Shown here piece after piece: positions 27,562-34,908 of a stretch of 34,908 bases of DNA. The notes beneath the pieces are model-generated. The model was not told the DNA's origin. It made no database searches and saw only the letters and a list, made by a program, of their open reading frames with translations. The first letter of the stretch is position 1; every line of letters starts with the position of its first letter. Made by a program: the position numbers and the translations under genes. The stretch is from Pseudoalteromonas atlantica (GTDB lineage: Bacteria > Pseudomonadota > Gammaproteobacteria > Enterobacterales > Alteromonadaceae), in NCBI GenBank assembly GCA_007988745.1, contig BJUT01000046.1:1-34908 (forward strand), written 5' to 3'.

Positions 27562-28518
27562 CTACTCATAATAGCTTACAAGCTGCTCAATAAAACTAGC
27601 GACTTGTGATTTAGGTAGTTCATTAATGCCCGCGGCAGCAGCTCGGCCCCCACCTGTAGCAAACTTACTACATATATCTACAGCACCTTGTTTGTTGTTA
27701 AGCGGCGCTCTCACACTTACTAAATAGCTGCCTTTGCTATTAAACGTAAATACTGCATGAGCCTTATTCGGAGACTGATTAGCAAGATCGTTACCTAAAA
27801 CGCCACTTACCCGGCGAGCCCAAGCCGCATCTTCTAATAAAATTACTTTGGCAGTATCACAATCATGAAGGACTTGTGCATTAGCTGCTTTTTCCATATC
27901 GGCTTTATAAGCTCGCTCAAGAGTATAATAAACCGAGCTTTTATCGTTTATTGCATCAAACGGCGATTTATACTGTAAAAGAAGCTCAAACAAACTTTCT
28001 GGGGCGAAGTGTAAATCAGCCACTTCACTTCCGTAGCCGTTATAATTTATGTAAGTACCAAACGCTTTTAACTGTGACTTTTGTAAATCGTTTAAATTTA
28101 ACTTGTCAGCCTCGCTATCTGCTTTAGCAAATAAATTATCACCGTAAGCGGCTGTAATAGCCCATAAGTGAAACTGCTTATCTAGTAAATCACTAACGAT
28201 TAAGCTGGTACACATATTCGCATCAAGATCGATATGCGCATATAAATTAGCATGATTAGGTATATCGCCAGCTTTATGGTGATCTACGTACATAACACGA
28301 GCTCCAGCACTTAAAGCATCGTGAAGCGCAGGCATATTTTTTTCCATTGAAATATCCAACACTCGAATGCAATCACCCTCTTTTGGTGTGATTTTTTGCA
28401 TTAGTTGAATATCGCGTTTTACCCCTGTTACCTTAATTGTATCGGTAGGGTTAGCTAATTGAAGCTGAAGTAAAGCGATAATACCATCGGCATCACCGTT
28501 AAAAATGTCATATTTCAT
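27562..28518 (-). CDS. DHH-family phosphoesterase (RecJ/NrnA-like)
   Basis: 318 residues from the ATG at 28518, with GAGAG upstream. A TTG at 28536 is the other possible start and is less likely. Motif I is FNGDADGI (RecJ-like Asp pair), motif III is YVDHHKAGD, and the C-terminal DHHA1 nucleic-acid/nucleotide-binding motif is GGGRAAAAGI. Such proteins hydrolyse phosphodiester or phosphomonoester bonds in nano-RNA, cyclic dinucleotides or 3'-phosphoadenosine 5'-phosphate (pAp). The gene lies between ugd and cysC. Since PAPS use releases pAp, a pAp phosphatase role like that of B. subtilis NrnA is an attractive guess, not a demonstrated one. Confidence 0.85.
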   Translation of the reverse strand: MKYDIFNGDADGIIALLQLQLANPTDTIKVTGVKRDIQLMQKITPKEGDCIRVLDISMEKNMPALHDALSAGARVMYVDHHKAGDIPNHANLYAHIDLDANMCTSLIVSDLLDKQFHLWAITAAYGDNLFAKADSEADKLNLNDLQKSQLKAFGTYINYNGYGSEVADLHFAPESLFELLLQYKSPFDAINDKSSVYYTLERAYKADMEKAANAQVLHDCDTAKVILLEDAAWARRVSGVLGNDLANQSPNKAHAVFTFNSKGSYLVSVRAPLNNKQGAVDICSKFATGGGRAAAAGINELPKSQVASFIEQLVSYYE

Positions 28519-28668
28519 AATACTCTCAAGTACCAAAATAGAAAAAGTATACCAATATAATTAAAGGCAGTTCTTAGGAAAAGCATCTTTATACTATCGG
28601 CAAAACAACAAATAATTGCTTTCGCAAGTAAAGCCAAACCAATTGATAAACTTAATACTCAACAGCTG

Positions 28669-29280
28669 TTAGCTGCTAGTATCTACAATTTTATTTTTTA
28701 TCAAATAATCTACAATTTGCTCTGCACATTGTTCAATGGTTTGGTCAGCTGTTTTAACATGTATATCGGGGTTTTCGGGCACATCAAATGCTGAACTAAT
28801 CCCTGTAAAATTTGGTATTTCACCTGCGCGCGCTTTCTTATATAAGCCCTTTGGATCGCGGCTTTCGCAAACAGCTAGCGGTGTATCAATAAACACTTCT
28901 ACAAATTCACCTTCATTTACTATACTTCGAGCTTGAGCGCGGTCAGCTTTAAATGGCGAAATAAACGCGGTAGATACAATAAGGCCCGCATCTACAAATA
29001 ATTTAGCAACTTCACTTATGCGGCGAATATTCTCAACACGGTCTTCATCACTAAATGTAAGCCCCTTATTTAAGCCCATGCGTACATTATCGCCATCAAG
29101 CAAATAAGTATGGCAGCCTAATGAAAATAGCTTTGCTTCAACAGCATTTGCCACTGTAGATTTTCCTGAACCACTTAAGCCAGTATACCAAAGCAATACA
29201 GGCTTATGACCTTTGTGCTGTTGCTTCTGTTTTCTTGACACTGTTTGAGCGTGCCATACTATATTTTCATCTTGGCTCAT
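28669..29280 (-). CDS. cysC: Adenylylsulfate (APS) kinase
   Basis: Phosphorylates APS to PAPS in sulfate assimilation. 203 residues (E. coli 201). The P-loop is GLSGSGKST (34-42). [22 protein letters not shown] is the APS-binding hallmark with the family's Asp and Arg residues, followed by [18 protein letters not shown] is 8 bases upstream of the ATG. It belongs with cysN and cysD but is separated from them by the SLC13 permease gene and about 1 kb of repeats, so it probably needs its own promoter. Confidence 0.96.
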   Translation of the reverse strand: MSQDENIVWHAQTVSRKQKQQHKGHKPVLLWYTGLSGSGKSTVANAVEAKLFSLGCHTYLLDGDNVRMGLNKGLTFSDEDRVENIRRISEVAKLFVDAGLIVSTAFISPFKADRAQARSIVNEGEFVEVFIDTPLAVCESRDPKGLYKKARAGEIPNFTGISSAFDVPENPDIHVKTADQTIEQCAEQIVDYLIKNKIVDTSS

Positions 29281-29415
29281 TGGAATACCCTTGTTCTAAA
29301 CTATCTAATATATTACTACTAAAAAGTGTTTGCGTGTAGAAGTAAAAAGACTATTGAAAAGCCATGCATATATTTTAACCTTTGCAGCACTCATTTAACT
29401 TAACTCAAAACGATT

Positions 29416-30320
29416 TGACCACCGAGAGCACAGAGGCGCTGCGCGCTACACTGAGAAGGCATTAATAACGCCAGTAAGCTGTACGTATACAAGTAACTAT
29501 TACTTCTCTTACTCTTCTCTATGTTCTCTATGTTCTCTATGTTCTCTATGTTCTCTGTGGTGATAAAATCACTTTTTATCGTTTATTTAAAAACAAATCT
29601 ACCACCGAGGACACCGAGGCGCTGCGCGCTACACTGAGAAGATATTAATAACGCCAGCAAGCTGTGGTCTACAAGTAACTATTACTTATCTTACTCTTCT
29701 CTATGTTCTCTGTGGTGATAATAATCTCTTAATCACTTTCCAAAACAATTTGACCACCGAGAGCACAGAGGTGCTGCGCGCTACACTGAGAAGGCATTAA
29801 TAACGCCAGCAAGCTGTACGTCTACAAGTTACTATTACTTCTCCTTCTCTTCTCTGTGTTCTCTGTGGTGATAACAATCTCTTAATCACTTGAATGGGCT
29901 TAACCCTAAACAATTTCACCACCGAGAGCACAGAGGCGCTGCGCGCTACACTGAGAAGATATTAATAACGCCAGCAAGCTGCGCGTCTACAAGTAACTAT
30001 TACTTCTCCTTCTCTTCTCTGTGTTCTCTGTGTTCTCTGTGGTGATAAAATCACCTTCGTTGTTTATTTAGAAACAAATCTACCACCGAGGACACCGAGG
30101 CGCTTCGCGATACACAGAGAAAATATTCATAACGCCAGCAAGCTGTGCGTCTACAAGGAATAGTTACTTCTCCTTCTCTGTGTTCTCTGTGTTCTCTGTG
30201 TTCTCTGTGGTGATAATAATCTCTTAATCACTTTATGCGTTTAGCCCAAAACAATGTGACCACCGAGGCGCTACACTAAAAAGCAACCGTAATTAATAAT
30301 GCCAGTAAGTTACTCGCGTA
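29416..30320. repeat. Array of six palindromic extragenic units between cysC and the SLC13 permease gene
   Basis: Five full units (left arms at about 29418, 29601, 29753, 29918, 30082) and one truncated unit (30259). Each starts ACCACCGAGRRCACMGAG, continues GCGCTGCGCGCTACACTGAGAA and ATAACGCCAGCAAGCTG, then TATTACTTCTC. Each closes with a right arm TTCTCTGTGGTGATAA complementary to the left arm. Two kinds of linker alternate: one with TTTATTTAAAAACAAATCT, the other with CTCTTAATCACTT. Units 4-6 repeat the order of units 1-3 at an offset of about 480-506 bp. The stretch 29281-30328 has no gene. Confidence 0.88.
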
Positions 30321-30328
30321 AAATGCCC

Positions 30329-32080
30329 CTAATTTACACTAAAAGGAAAAAACACAGGCACAAACACCAGCACAACCAGCGCATACACTATGCTAATAGG
30401 TAAGCCTATTTTTACAAAGTCGTTTAACCTGTAATTACCTGCATTAAATACCATCAAGTTAGTTTGATAACCATACGGGCTAATAAAACTTCCGCTTGCA
30501 GCAAACGCTACCGCCATTACAAAAGGCAACACATCTACACCAAACCCTAAGGCCACGGTATAGCCTATAGGAAACATCAACGCCGCAGCAGCGTTATTAG
30601 TTACAAACTCGGTCATTAACCAAGTTACGACATAAACTAATACAAATGCAGTGTACACATACCTAGGGTCATCGAATTGACCTATAAATCCACCTAACGA
30701 TTCAACCACGCCAGAGTTAACCAGCGCACTCGACAGTAAAAGTGCAGATGAAACCACTAGCCATATATCAATCGGGAATCGTCTTACTAACTCATTAGTA
30801 GTTAAACTACGAGTAAATAAAAGGCCCCCGAGCAATAATACTAGCCCCTCTAATAAATCTAGCACTCCAGCAGCCGCTAATGCTATTGTGGTTACAAAGC
30901 CCCCAATGGAAAGCCAAGCTCGCCAGCCATTAATTCTACTTTCAGGCTCTACACCAGATAAGGTTAAAAAGTTTTTATTTATATTTGTTCGAGATTTATA
31001 ATCATCACCCACGGCTAACACTAAAAAGTCACCAGAGCGAATTATTACATCACCTAACTTACCCGAAACCTGTTCACCATCTCGTCTTATTGCCACTACA
31101 GCAGCATCAAACAATGCCCTAAATCCCGTAGTTTTAAGCGTGCGTCCTACAATTATACTTTCAGACCGAACAACTACCTCAGTAAGGTTGCTATTTAAAG
31201 CACCATTTTTTTCTGCAAAAATTTCTAAACCTGAAAACTGCCCTAGCTGCAATAATTTAGTTATGTCACCGCAAAAAATAAGTCTGTCCGAAGGCTGAAT
31301 TACTTCCGTCGGTGAAACAGGGCTAATAAGCCTGCCTGATCGCACTATTTCAACTAAAAATAATGATTCCAAATGCCTAAGCCCATTAACCTCAACAGAG
31401 CGCCCAACTAACTCAGAACCTGTAGAAACTTTAGCATCAATAAAATACCCCTCTGAAGTAGCATTATTTTGCTCAATACTTGGTAACATTCGGGTGCATA
31501 AAAACATAGCTAAACCACAGCAAAGTACCAAAATAGCACCCACAGCAGTAAATGAAAAAAACGATAACGACTTACCCGACGCCTCAATATACATTGAGTT
31601 AACGATTAAATTAGTAGAAGTACCTATTAGCGTAAGCGTTCCACCTAAAATAGAGGCATACGATAAAGGTAATAGTAGTTTACTGGCAAAATGGTGGGGG
31701 TTATTCCTAATAGGCGAAAGTAACGTAGCCACAACCGCAGTATTATTTAATATAGAAGAAAAAAAAGTGGTAATACCAAACAACCTAAACCAAGTCGAAA
31801 AGTAGCTATCAACAATAGTTTTTGAGGCAATAACTCTTAGCAAGCGAGTTTTCTCAAGTGCTAAGGAGCATAAAACAAGCAAAATTAATGTTACAAGGCC
31901 AGGGTTTGCAATACTTGTTAAAAACTGATCTTTAGTCACTAAATCGCAAGTGATTAAAGCAATAAGTGTTGCACCAAAAACAGCAACAGGGCGCGTTTGT
32001 AAAACAATTAAACCTAAAATTGTAAAAGCAAAAATACAAAGCGTTAGATATGCATCTAATGGCATGGTTAAAGTAGCCAT
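30329..32080 (-). CDS. SLC13-type anion permease with two TrkA-C domains (probable sulfate importer)
   Basis: 583 residues. The transmembrane N-half (about 1-200) includes ILNNTAVVATLLSPI and GGTLTLIGTSTNLIVNSM, the NT/SNT motifs that bind anion and sodium in the DASS/SLC13 fold. Two regulatory TrkA-C (RCK_C) domains sit in the middle: about 215-280 (LVGRSVEVNGLRHL) and about 288-360 (IVGRTLKTTGFRAL, SGDFLVLAVG). The second transmembrane half repeats the motif as FVTNNAAAALMFPIGY and SFISPYGYQTNLMVF. Position after cysD-cysN suggests sulfate uptake. Homologues carry sulfate or other divalent anions, so the substrate is inferred. Confidence 0.9.
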   Translation of the reverse strand: MATLTMPLDAYLTLCIFAFTILGLIVLQTRPVAVFGATLIALITCDLVTKDQFLTSIANPGLVTLILLVLCSLALEKTRLLRVIASKTIVDSYFSTWFRLFGITTFFSSILNNTAVVATLLSPIRNNPHHFASKLLLPLSYASILGGTLTLIGTSTNLIVNSMYIEASGKSLSFFSFTAVGAILVLCCGLAMFLCTRMLPSIEQNNATSEGYFIDAKVSTGSELVGRSVEVNGLRHLESLFLVEIVRSGRLISPVSPTEVIQPSDRLIFCGDITKLLQLGQFSGLEIFAEKNGALNSNLTEVVVRSESIIVGRTLKTTGFRALFDAAVVAIRRDGEQVSGKLGDVIIRSGDFLVLAVGDDYKSRTNINKNFLTLSGVEPESRINGWRAWLSIGGFVTTIALAAAGVLDLLEGLVLLLGGLLFTRSLTTNELVRRFPIDIWLVVSSALLLSSALVNSGVVESLGGFIGQFDDPRYVYTAFVLVYVVTWLMTEFVTNNAAAALMFPIGYTVALGFGVDVLPFVMAVAFAASGSFISPYGYQTNLMVFNAGNYRLNDFVKIGLPISIVYALVVLVFVPVFFPFSVN

Positions 32081-32090
32081 CCTTAGTTAA

Positions 32091-32122
32091 AAAATTAAAA
32101 TGCGGGCTCTCAAAGAGCCCGC
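32091..32122 (-). terminator. Terminator between cysN and the SLC13 gene
   Basis: GCGGGCTCT / AGAGCCCGC with a 3-base loop, followed on the minus strand by ATTTTAATTTTT. It lies 15 bp after the cysN stop and 8 bp before the permease ATG, so it also overlaps the space for the permease ribosome-binding site. Confidence 0.85.
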
Positions 32123-32137
32123 TATATCTCGAGTAAT

Positions 32138-33544
32138 CTAACGGATTACTTTTGCATCCCAATGAGGAAAGTGCTTACGAACTAACGCATTAAACTCAAC
32201 TTCAAACGCAGAGTGCTCGCTTTTAGGCTTGTTGCCTTTACCGTTTAATGGCTTACGTATCATACCCGCACCAACCGTTACGTTAGTTAAACGGTCAATC
32301 ACAATAAACGCACCAGTGTGTTTATTTACATCATATGCATCAAATTGGACGGGCGCTGTTAATGCAAATTGGCAGTTACCAATTTCGTTTAGATTTAATT
32401 GTGATGCTTCTTGCTGCTCTAGCGTGTTCACATCAACCTTATAGTTAACAACCTCAGCGTAACCATAAACCGATTTACTTCCAACTTTAATTTCGTATTC
32501 ACGGTCTACATGAAGAGCTTCTTCAGTCATCCATACTACGTCTGCTTCAAAGCTATCAGCTGAATGTGGCTTTTGGTGCGGACGTACTAGCATATCACCA
32601 CGGCTTACATCTATTTCATCTTCAAGTGTTAATGTAATAGCCATACCTGCTGATGCTTTTTCTAGGTCGCCATCAAAAGTAACTATTGATTTAACCTTAC
32701 TCTCTTTACCTGAAGGTAGTGAAGCAATTGTGTCGCCCACTCTAATGTCACCCGCAGCAATCGTACCGCTAAAGCCCCTAAAGTCTAGATTTGGGCGATT
32801 AACATATTGCACCTGTAGCCTAAACTCATCGTTTTTCGCATGGTTTACTTGTACAGTATTCAGTAGCTTCATTAACGTTGAACCAGGATACCAGCTCATA
32901 GCTTCGCTTTCGTTTACTACATTATCGCCACGTAGCGCCGAAATTGGCACAAAGCGTACATCATCAAACGAAAGATCCTGCGCAAACTCGCGGTAATCTT
33001 TTTTGATATTTTGATAAACCGACTGCTCGTAACCTACCGCATCCATTTTATTAATAGCGACAACTACGTTTTTAATACCTAATAAAGAGCAAATATAGCT
33101 ATGGCGACGTGTTTGCACCTGCACACCGTGGCGCGCATCAATCAAAATAATAGCTAAATCACACGTAGAAGCACCCGTTGCCATATTACGCGTGTACTGC
33201 TCATGCCCAGGCGTGTCTGCAATAATAAATTTACGTTGGTCTGTTGCAAAATAACGGTACGCAACATCAATCGTAATGCCTTGCTCGCGCTCAGATTGCA
33301 GGCCATCTACTAAAAGAGATAAGTCGAAATCGTTATCAGTGGTATTAAAACGTTTTGAATCCTTTTCAATAGCAGCCATCTGATCTTCAAAAATCATTTT
33401 GCTATCATAAAGCAAGCGGCCAATTAATGTAGATTTACCATCATCCACGCTACCACATGTTAAAATACGTAGCATGTCTTTGTTTTCGTGTACTTTTAAG
33501 TAAGCTTCAATATCTGTAGCAAGTAAGTTTGTTTCTTGTGACAT
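32138..33544 (-). CDS. cysN: Sulfate adenylyltransferase subunit 1 (GTPase)
   Basis: Regulatory GTPase subunit of ATP sulfurylase. GTP hydrolysis drives formation of APS from ATP and sulfate by CysD. 468 residues, slightly shorter than E. coli CysN (475). It lacks a fused APS-kinase domain, consistent with a separate cysC. The P-loop is GSVDDGKST (31-39), switch 2 is [11 protein letters not shown], and base recognition is [18 protein letters not shown] is the switch-1 region. It lies 67 bp after cysD in the same direction. Confidence 0.97.
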   Translation of the reverse strand: MSQETNLLATDIEAYLKVHENKDMLRILTCGSVDDGKSTLIGRLLYDSKMIFEDQMAAIEKDSKRFNTTDNDFDLSLLVDGLQSEREQGITIDVAYRYFATDQRKFIIADTPGHEQYTRNMATGASTCDLAIILIDARHGVQVQTRRHSYICSLLGIKNVVVAINKMDAVGYEQSVYQNIKKDYREFAQDLSFDDVRFVPISALRGDNVVNESEAMSWYPGSTLMKLLNTVQVNHAKNDEFRLQVQYVNRPNLDFRGFSGTIAAGDIRVGDTIASLPSGKESKVKSIVTFDGDLEKASAGMAITLTLEDEIDVSRGDMLVRPHQKPHSADSFEADVVWMTEEALHVDREYEIKVGSKSVYGYAEVVNYKVDVNTLEQQEASQLNLNEIGNCQFALTAPVQFDAYDVNKHTGAFIVIDRLTNVTVGAGMIRKPLNGKGNKPKSEHSAFEVEFNALVRKHFPHWDAKVIR

Positions 33545-33611
33545 AATTTTCTCTGAATTTGGTTCGATAATAAATTAGTTACTTTCTAATAGCTTTTTTT
33601 ACAGCTTTTGA

Positions 33612-34520
33612 TTAGAAGTAACCTTCCATTTTTTTCTTCTCCATAGAACCTGCAGAGTCGTTATCAATTACTCGCCCTTGACGCTCAGAAGTAGTACAAA
33701 GCAGCATCTCTTGGATTATCTCAGGAAGGGTTTGTGCTACAGACTCAACAGCACCCGTTAGCGGGTAGCAACCAAGCGTTCTAAAACGAACCATTTTATT
33801 TTGTACTTGTTCGCCTTCTTCAAGCTCCATACGCTCATCATCAACCATAATAAGCGTGCCATCGCGCTCAACTACAGGGCGCTCTTTCGCAAAGTATAAT
33901 GATGGAATTTCAATACCTTCAAGGTAAATGTACTGCCAAATGTCTAGCTCGGTCCAGTTACTAAGCGGGAACACACGAATGCTCTCACCTTTATCTACTT
34001 TACTGTTATAAACGTTCCACAGTTCTGGGCGTTGGTTTTTAGGATCCCAGCGATGATTTTTATCACGGAAAGAATAAACACGTTCTTTAGCACGCGACTT
34101 TTCTTCATCGCGGCGAGCACCACCAAATGCAGCGTCAAAATTATTCATATCAAGCGCCTGCTTAAGGCCTTGAGTTTTCATAACATCTGTATGCTTAGCA
34201 CTACCGTGTACAAATGGGCTCATGCCCATTGCTATACCTTCTGGGTTTTTATGAACAATTAGATCAAAGTCATACTTTTCGGCCATTTGATCTCTAAACT
34301 GGATCATTTCTTTAAATTTCCAGTTAGTATCAACATGCATAAGCGGAAAAGGAATTTTACCCGGGTAAAATGCTTTACGTGCTAAGTGTAATAAAACCGA
34401 CGAATCTTTACCTACAGAGTAAAGCATTACTGGATTATCAAACTCAGCTGCAACCTCCCGCATAATATGAATCGACTCGGCTTCGAGCGCCTTTAGATGA
34501 GTTAGCTTTTCTTCATTCAT
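33612..34520 (-). CDS. cysD: Sulfate adenylyltransferase subunit 2
   Basis: Catalytic subunit of ATP sulfurylase, forming APS with CysN. 302 residues, the usual length. The PP-loop ATPase motif SVGKDSS is at 35-41, followed by [28 protein letters not shown] and [15 protein letters not shown] are family hallmarks. The C-terminus ends with KKKMEGYF. The ribosome-binding site is weak (AGGA about 14 bases upstream). It is the first gene of the cluster, with its promoter expected in 34521-34680. Confidence 0.97.
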   Translation of the reverse strand: MNEEKLTHLKALEAESIHIMREVAAEFDNPVMLYSVGKDSSVLLHLARKAFYPGKIPFPLMHVDTNWKFKEMIQFRDQMAEKYDFDLIVHKNPEGIAMGMSPFVHGSAKHTDVMKTQGLKQALDMNNFDAAFGGARRDEEKSRAKERVYSFRDKNHRWDPKNQRPELWNVYNSKVDKGESIRVFPLSNWTELDIWQYIYLEGIEIPSLYFAKERPVVERDGTLIMVDDERMELEEGEQVQNKMVRFRTLGCYPLTGAVESVAQTLPEIIQEMLLCTTSERQGRVIDNDSAGSMEKKKMEGYF

Positions 34521-34684
34521 GATGTTTTTTCATATCCTAATTTATCAAAATCCATTCGCGTCAATTTTAATGACCGACTTAAAAATTTTATGCACCGGTA
34601 GTCTATGTTTAATTACTAGGGCATGCAATGTGTGTATTTATTCAAAGTCGCCTAGCGGTCTATTAAGCAATCGCCAATTTTGGC
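34521..34684. other. Upstream region of cysD
   Basis: AT-rich stretch that should contain the cysD promoter. I see no clear sigma-70 boxes or riboswitch. A seven-codon frame (ATGAAAAAACATCATGAATGA on the minus strand) overlaps the cysD start and is probably chance. Confidence 0.4.
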
Positions 34685-34908
34685 GTAGACGAAGAACTTG
34701 CTCACGTTAAAAGGCCAGCTGCTCATGGCTTCAAAATGTTATAAACACCAGCAAGTTACCCCTCTACAAGTAATAATTGTCTCTATTTATCTTCCCTGTG
34801 GGGATAACCTCTTCATCACTTTGTGTATTTAGGCTAAAAATTTTTACCACCGAGGATACAGAGGCGCTGCGCGCTACACTGAGAAAGATCTTCTCCTTCT
34901 CTTCTCCG
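34685..34908. repeat. Extragenic repeat island at the right edge
   Basis: REP-like TAGACGAAGAACTTGCTCACGT copy (34685-34728), a diverged CACCAGCAAGTTAC element and a degraded right arm (CTTCCCTGTGGGGATAA). A left arm with TTACCACCGAGGATACAGAG and GCGCTGCGCGCTACACTGAG (34846-34890) is cut by the window end inside its TTCTCCTTCTCTTCTC stretch. Confidence 0.75.

Noticed and set aside
29416..30320. CRISPR array
   Set aside because: Repeats are 150-180 bp, self-complementary and diverged, the linkers are themselves repeated, and there are no cas genes. It is an extragenic palindromic array.
29281..30328. Insertion-sequence remnant
   Set aside because: No transposase fragment in any frame and no target-site duplication could be seen around the array.
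31494..31805. Plus-strand 103-codon frame inside the SLC13 permease gene
   Set aside because: Antisense to conserved membrane motifs; no independent coding evidence.
34500..34540. Seven-codon leader peptide overlapping the cysD start
   Set aside because: Too short and without Cys or Met codons, which a sulfur-responsive attenuator would need (Met only as initiator); no alternative hairpins seen.

Overview
The window looks like chromosomal DNA of a marine gammaproteobacterium of the Alteromonadales, most probably Pseudoalteromonas. The basis is gene content (ThiDE fusion with ThiO, EpmA/EF-P/EpmB, family II pyrophosphatase, DUF3016, YggN-like and DUF3299 proteins, TonB receptor), moderately AT-rich DNA, and many short palindromic repeats between genes. 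The genus is an inference. No rRNA, tRNA, transposase or CRISPR array was seen.

Layout. (1) 1-1183: end of a probable zinc-related ABC transporter operon, with a permease carrying an (Glu-His-Asp)n tract and a DUF3299 protein. (2) 1189-3558: mutM with a coupled membrane-anchored protein, and divergent ppaC. (3) 3807-10375: thiamine operon thiC-thiO-thiS-thiG-thiDE-thiF on the minus strand, led by a TPP riboswitch with its own terminator. (4) 10440-13755: META-domain protein, hotdog thioesterase and TonB-dependent receptor. (5) 14472-17703: the EF-P modification set epmA-efp and divergent epmB, then two small uncharacterised genes. (6) 18293-24002: DUF3016 protein, galE, zapE, rsuA, an AT-rich two-gene insert (L,D-transpeptidase-like protein plus small secreted protein) and a YggN-like protein. 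(7) 24251-27502: nucleotide-sugar genes galU, a UDP-glucuronate epimerase and ugd. (8) 27562-34520: a DHH phosphoesterase and the sulfate activation genes cysC, an SLC13/TrkA-C permease, cysN and cysD.

How the genes work together. The thi operon makes thiamine phosphate from AIR, glycine, a sulfur carrier and DXP, and is shut off by its product TPP. EpmB and EpmA together lysylate Lys34 of EF-P. GalU, Ugd, the epimerase and GalE interconvert UDP-glucose, UDP-glucuronate, UDP-galacturonate and UDP-galactose for surface polysaccharide. CysDN and CysC convert sulfate to APS and PAPS, probably with the SLC13 protein as sulfate importer.

The most unusual content is between the genes. Several interlocking families of extragenic repeats fill the longer gaps. 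One roughly 130-bp composite carries a rho-independent terminator and abuts the stop codons of three unrelated genes. Another is a palindrome of roughly 150-180 bp, arrayed six times between the SLC13 gene and cysC with an apparent 500-bp higher-order period. The other item of interest is the AT-rich L,D-transpeptidase-like/secreted-protein pair, which resembles an effector-immunity module.
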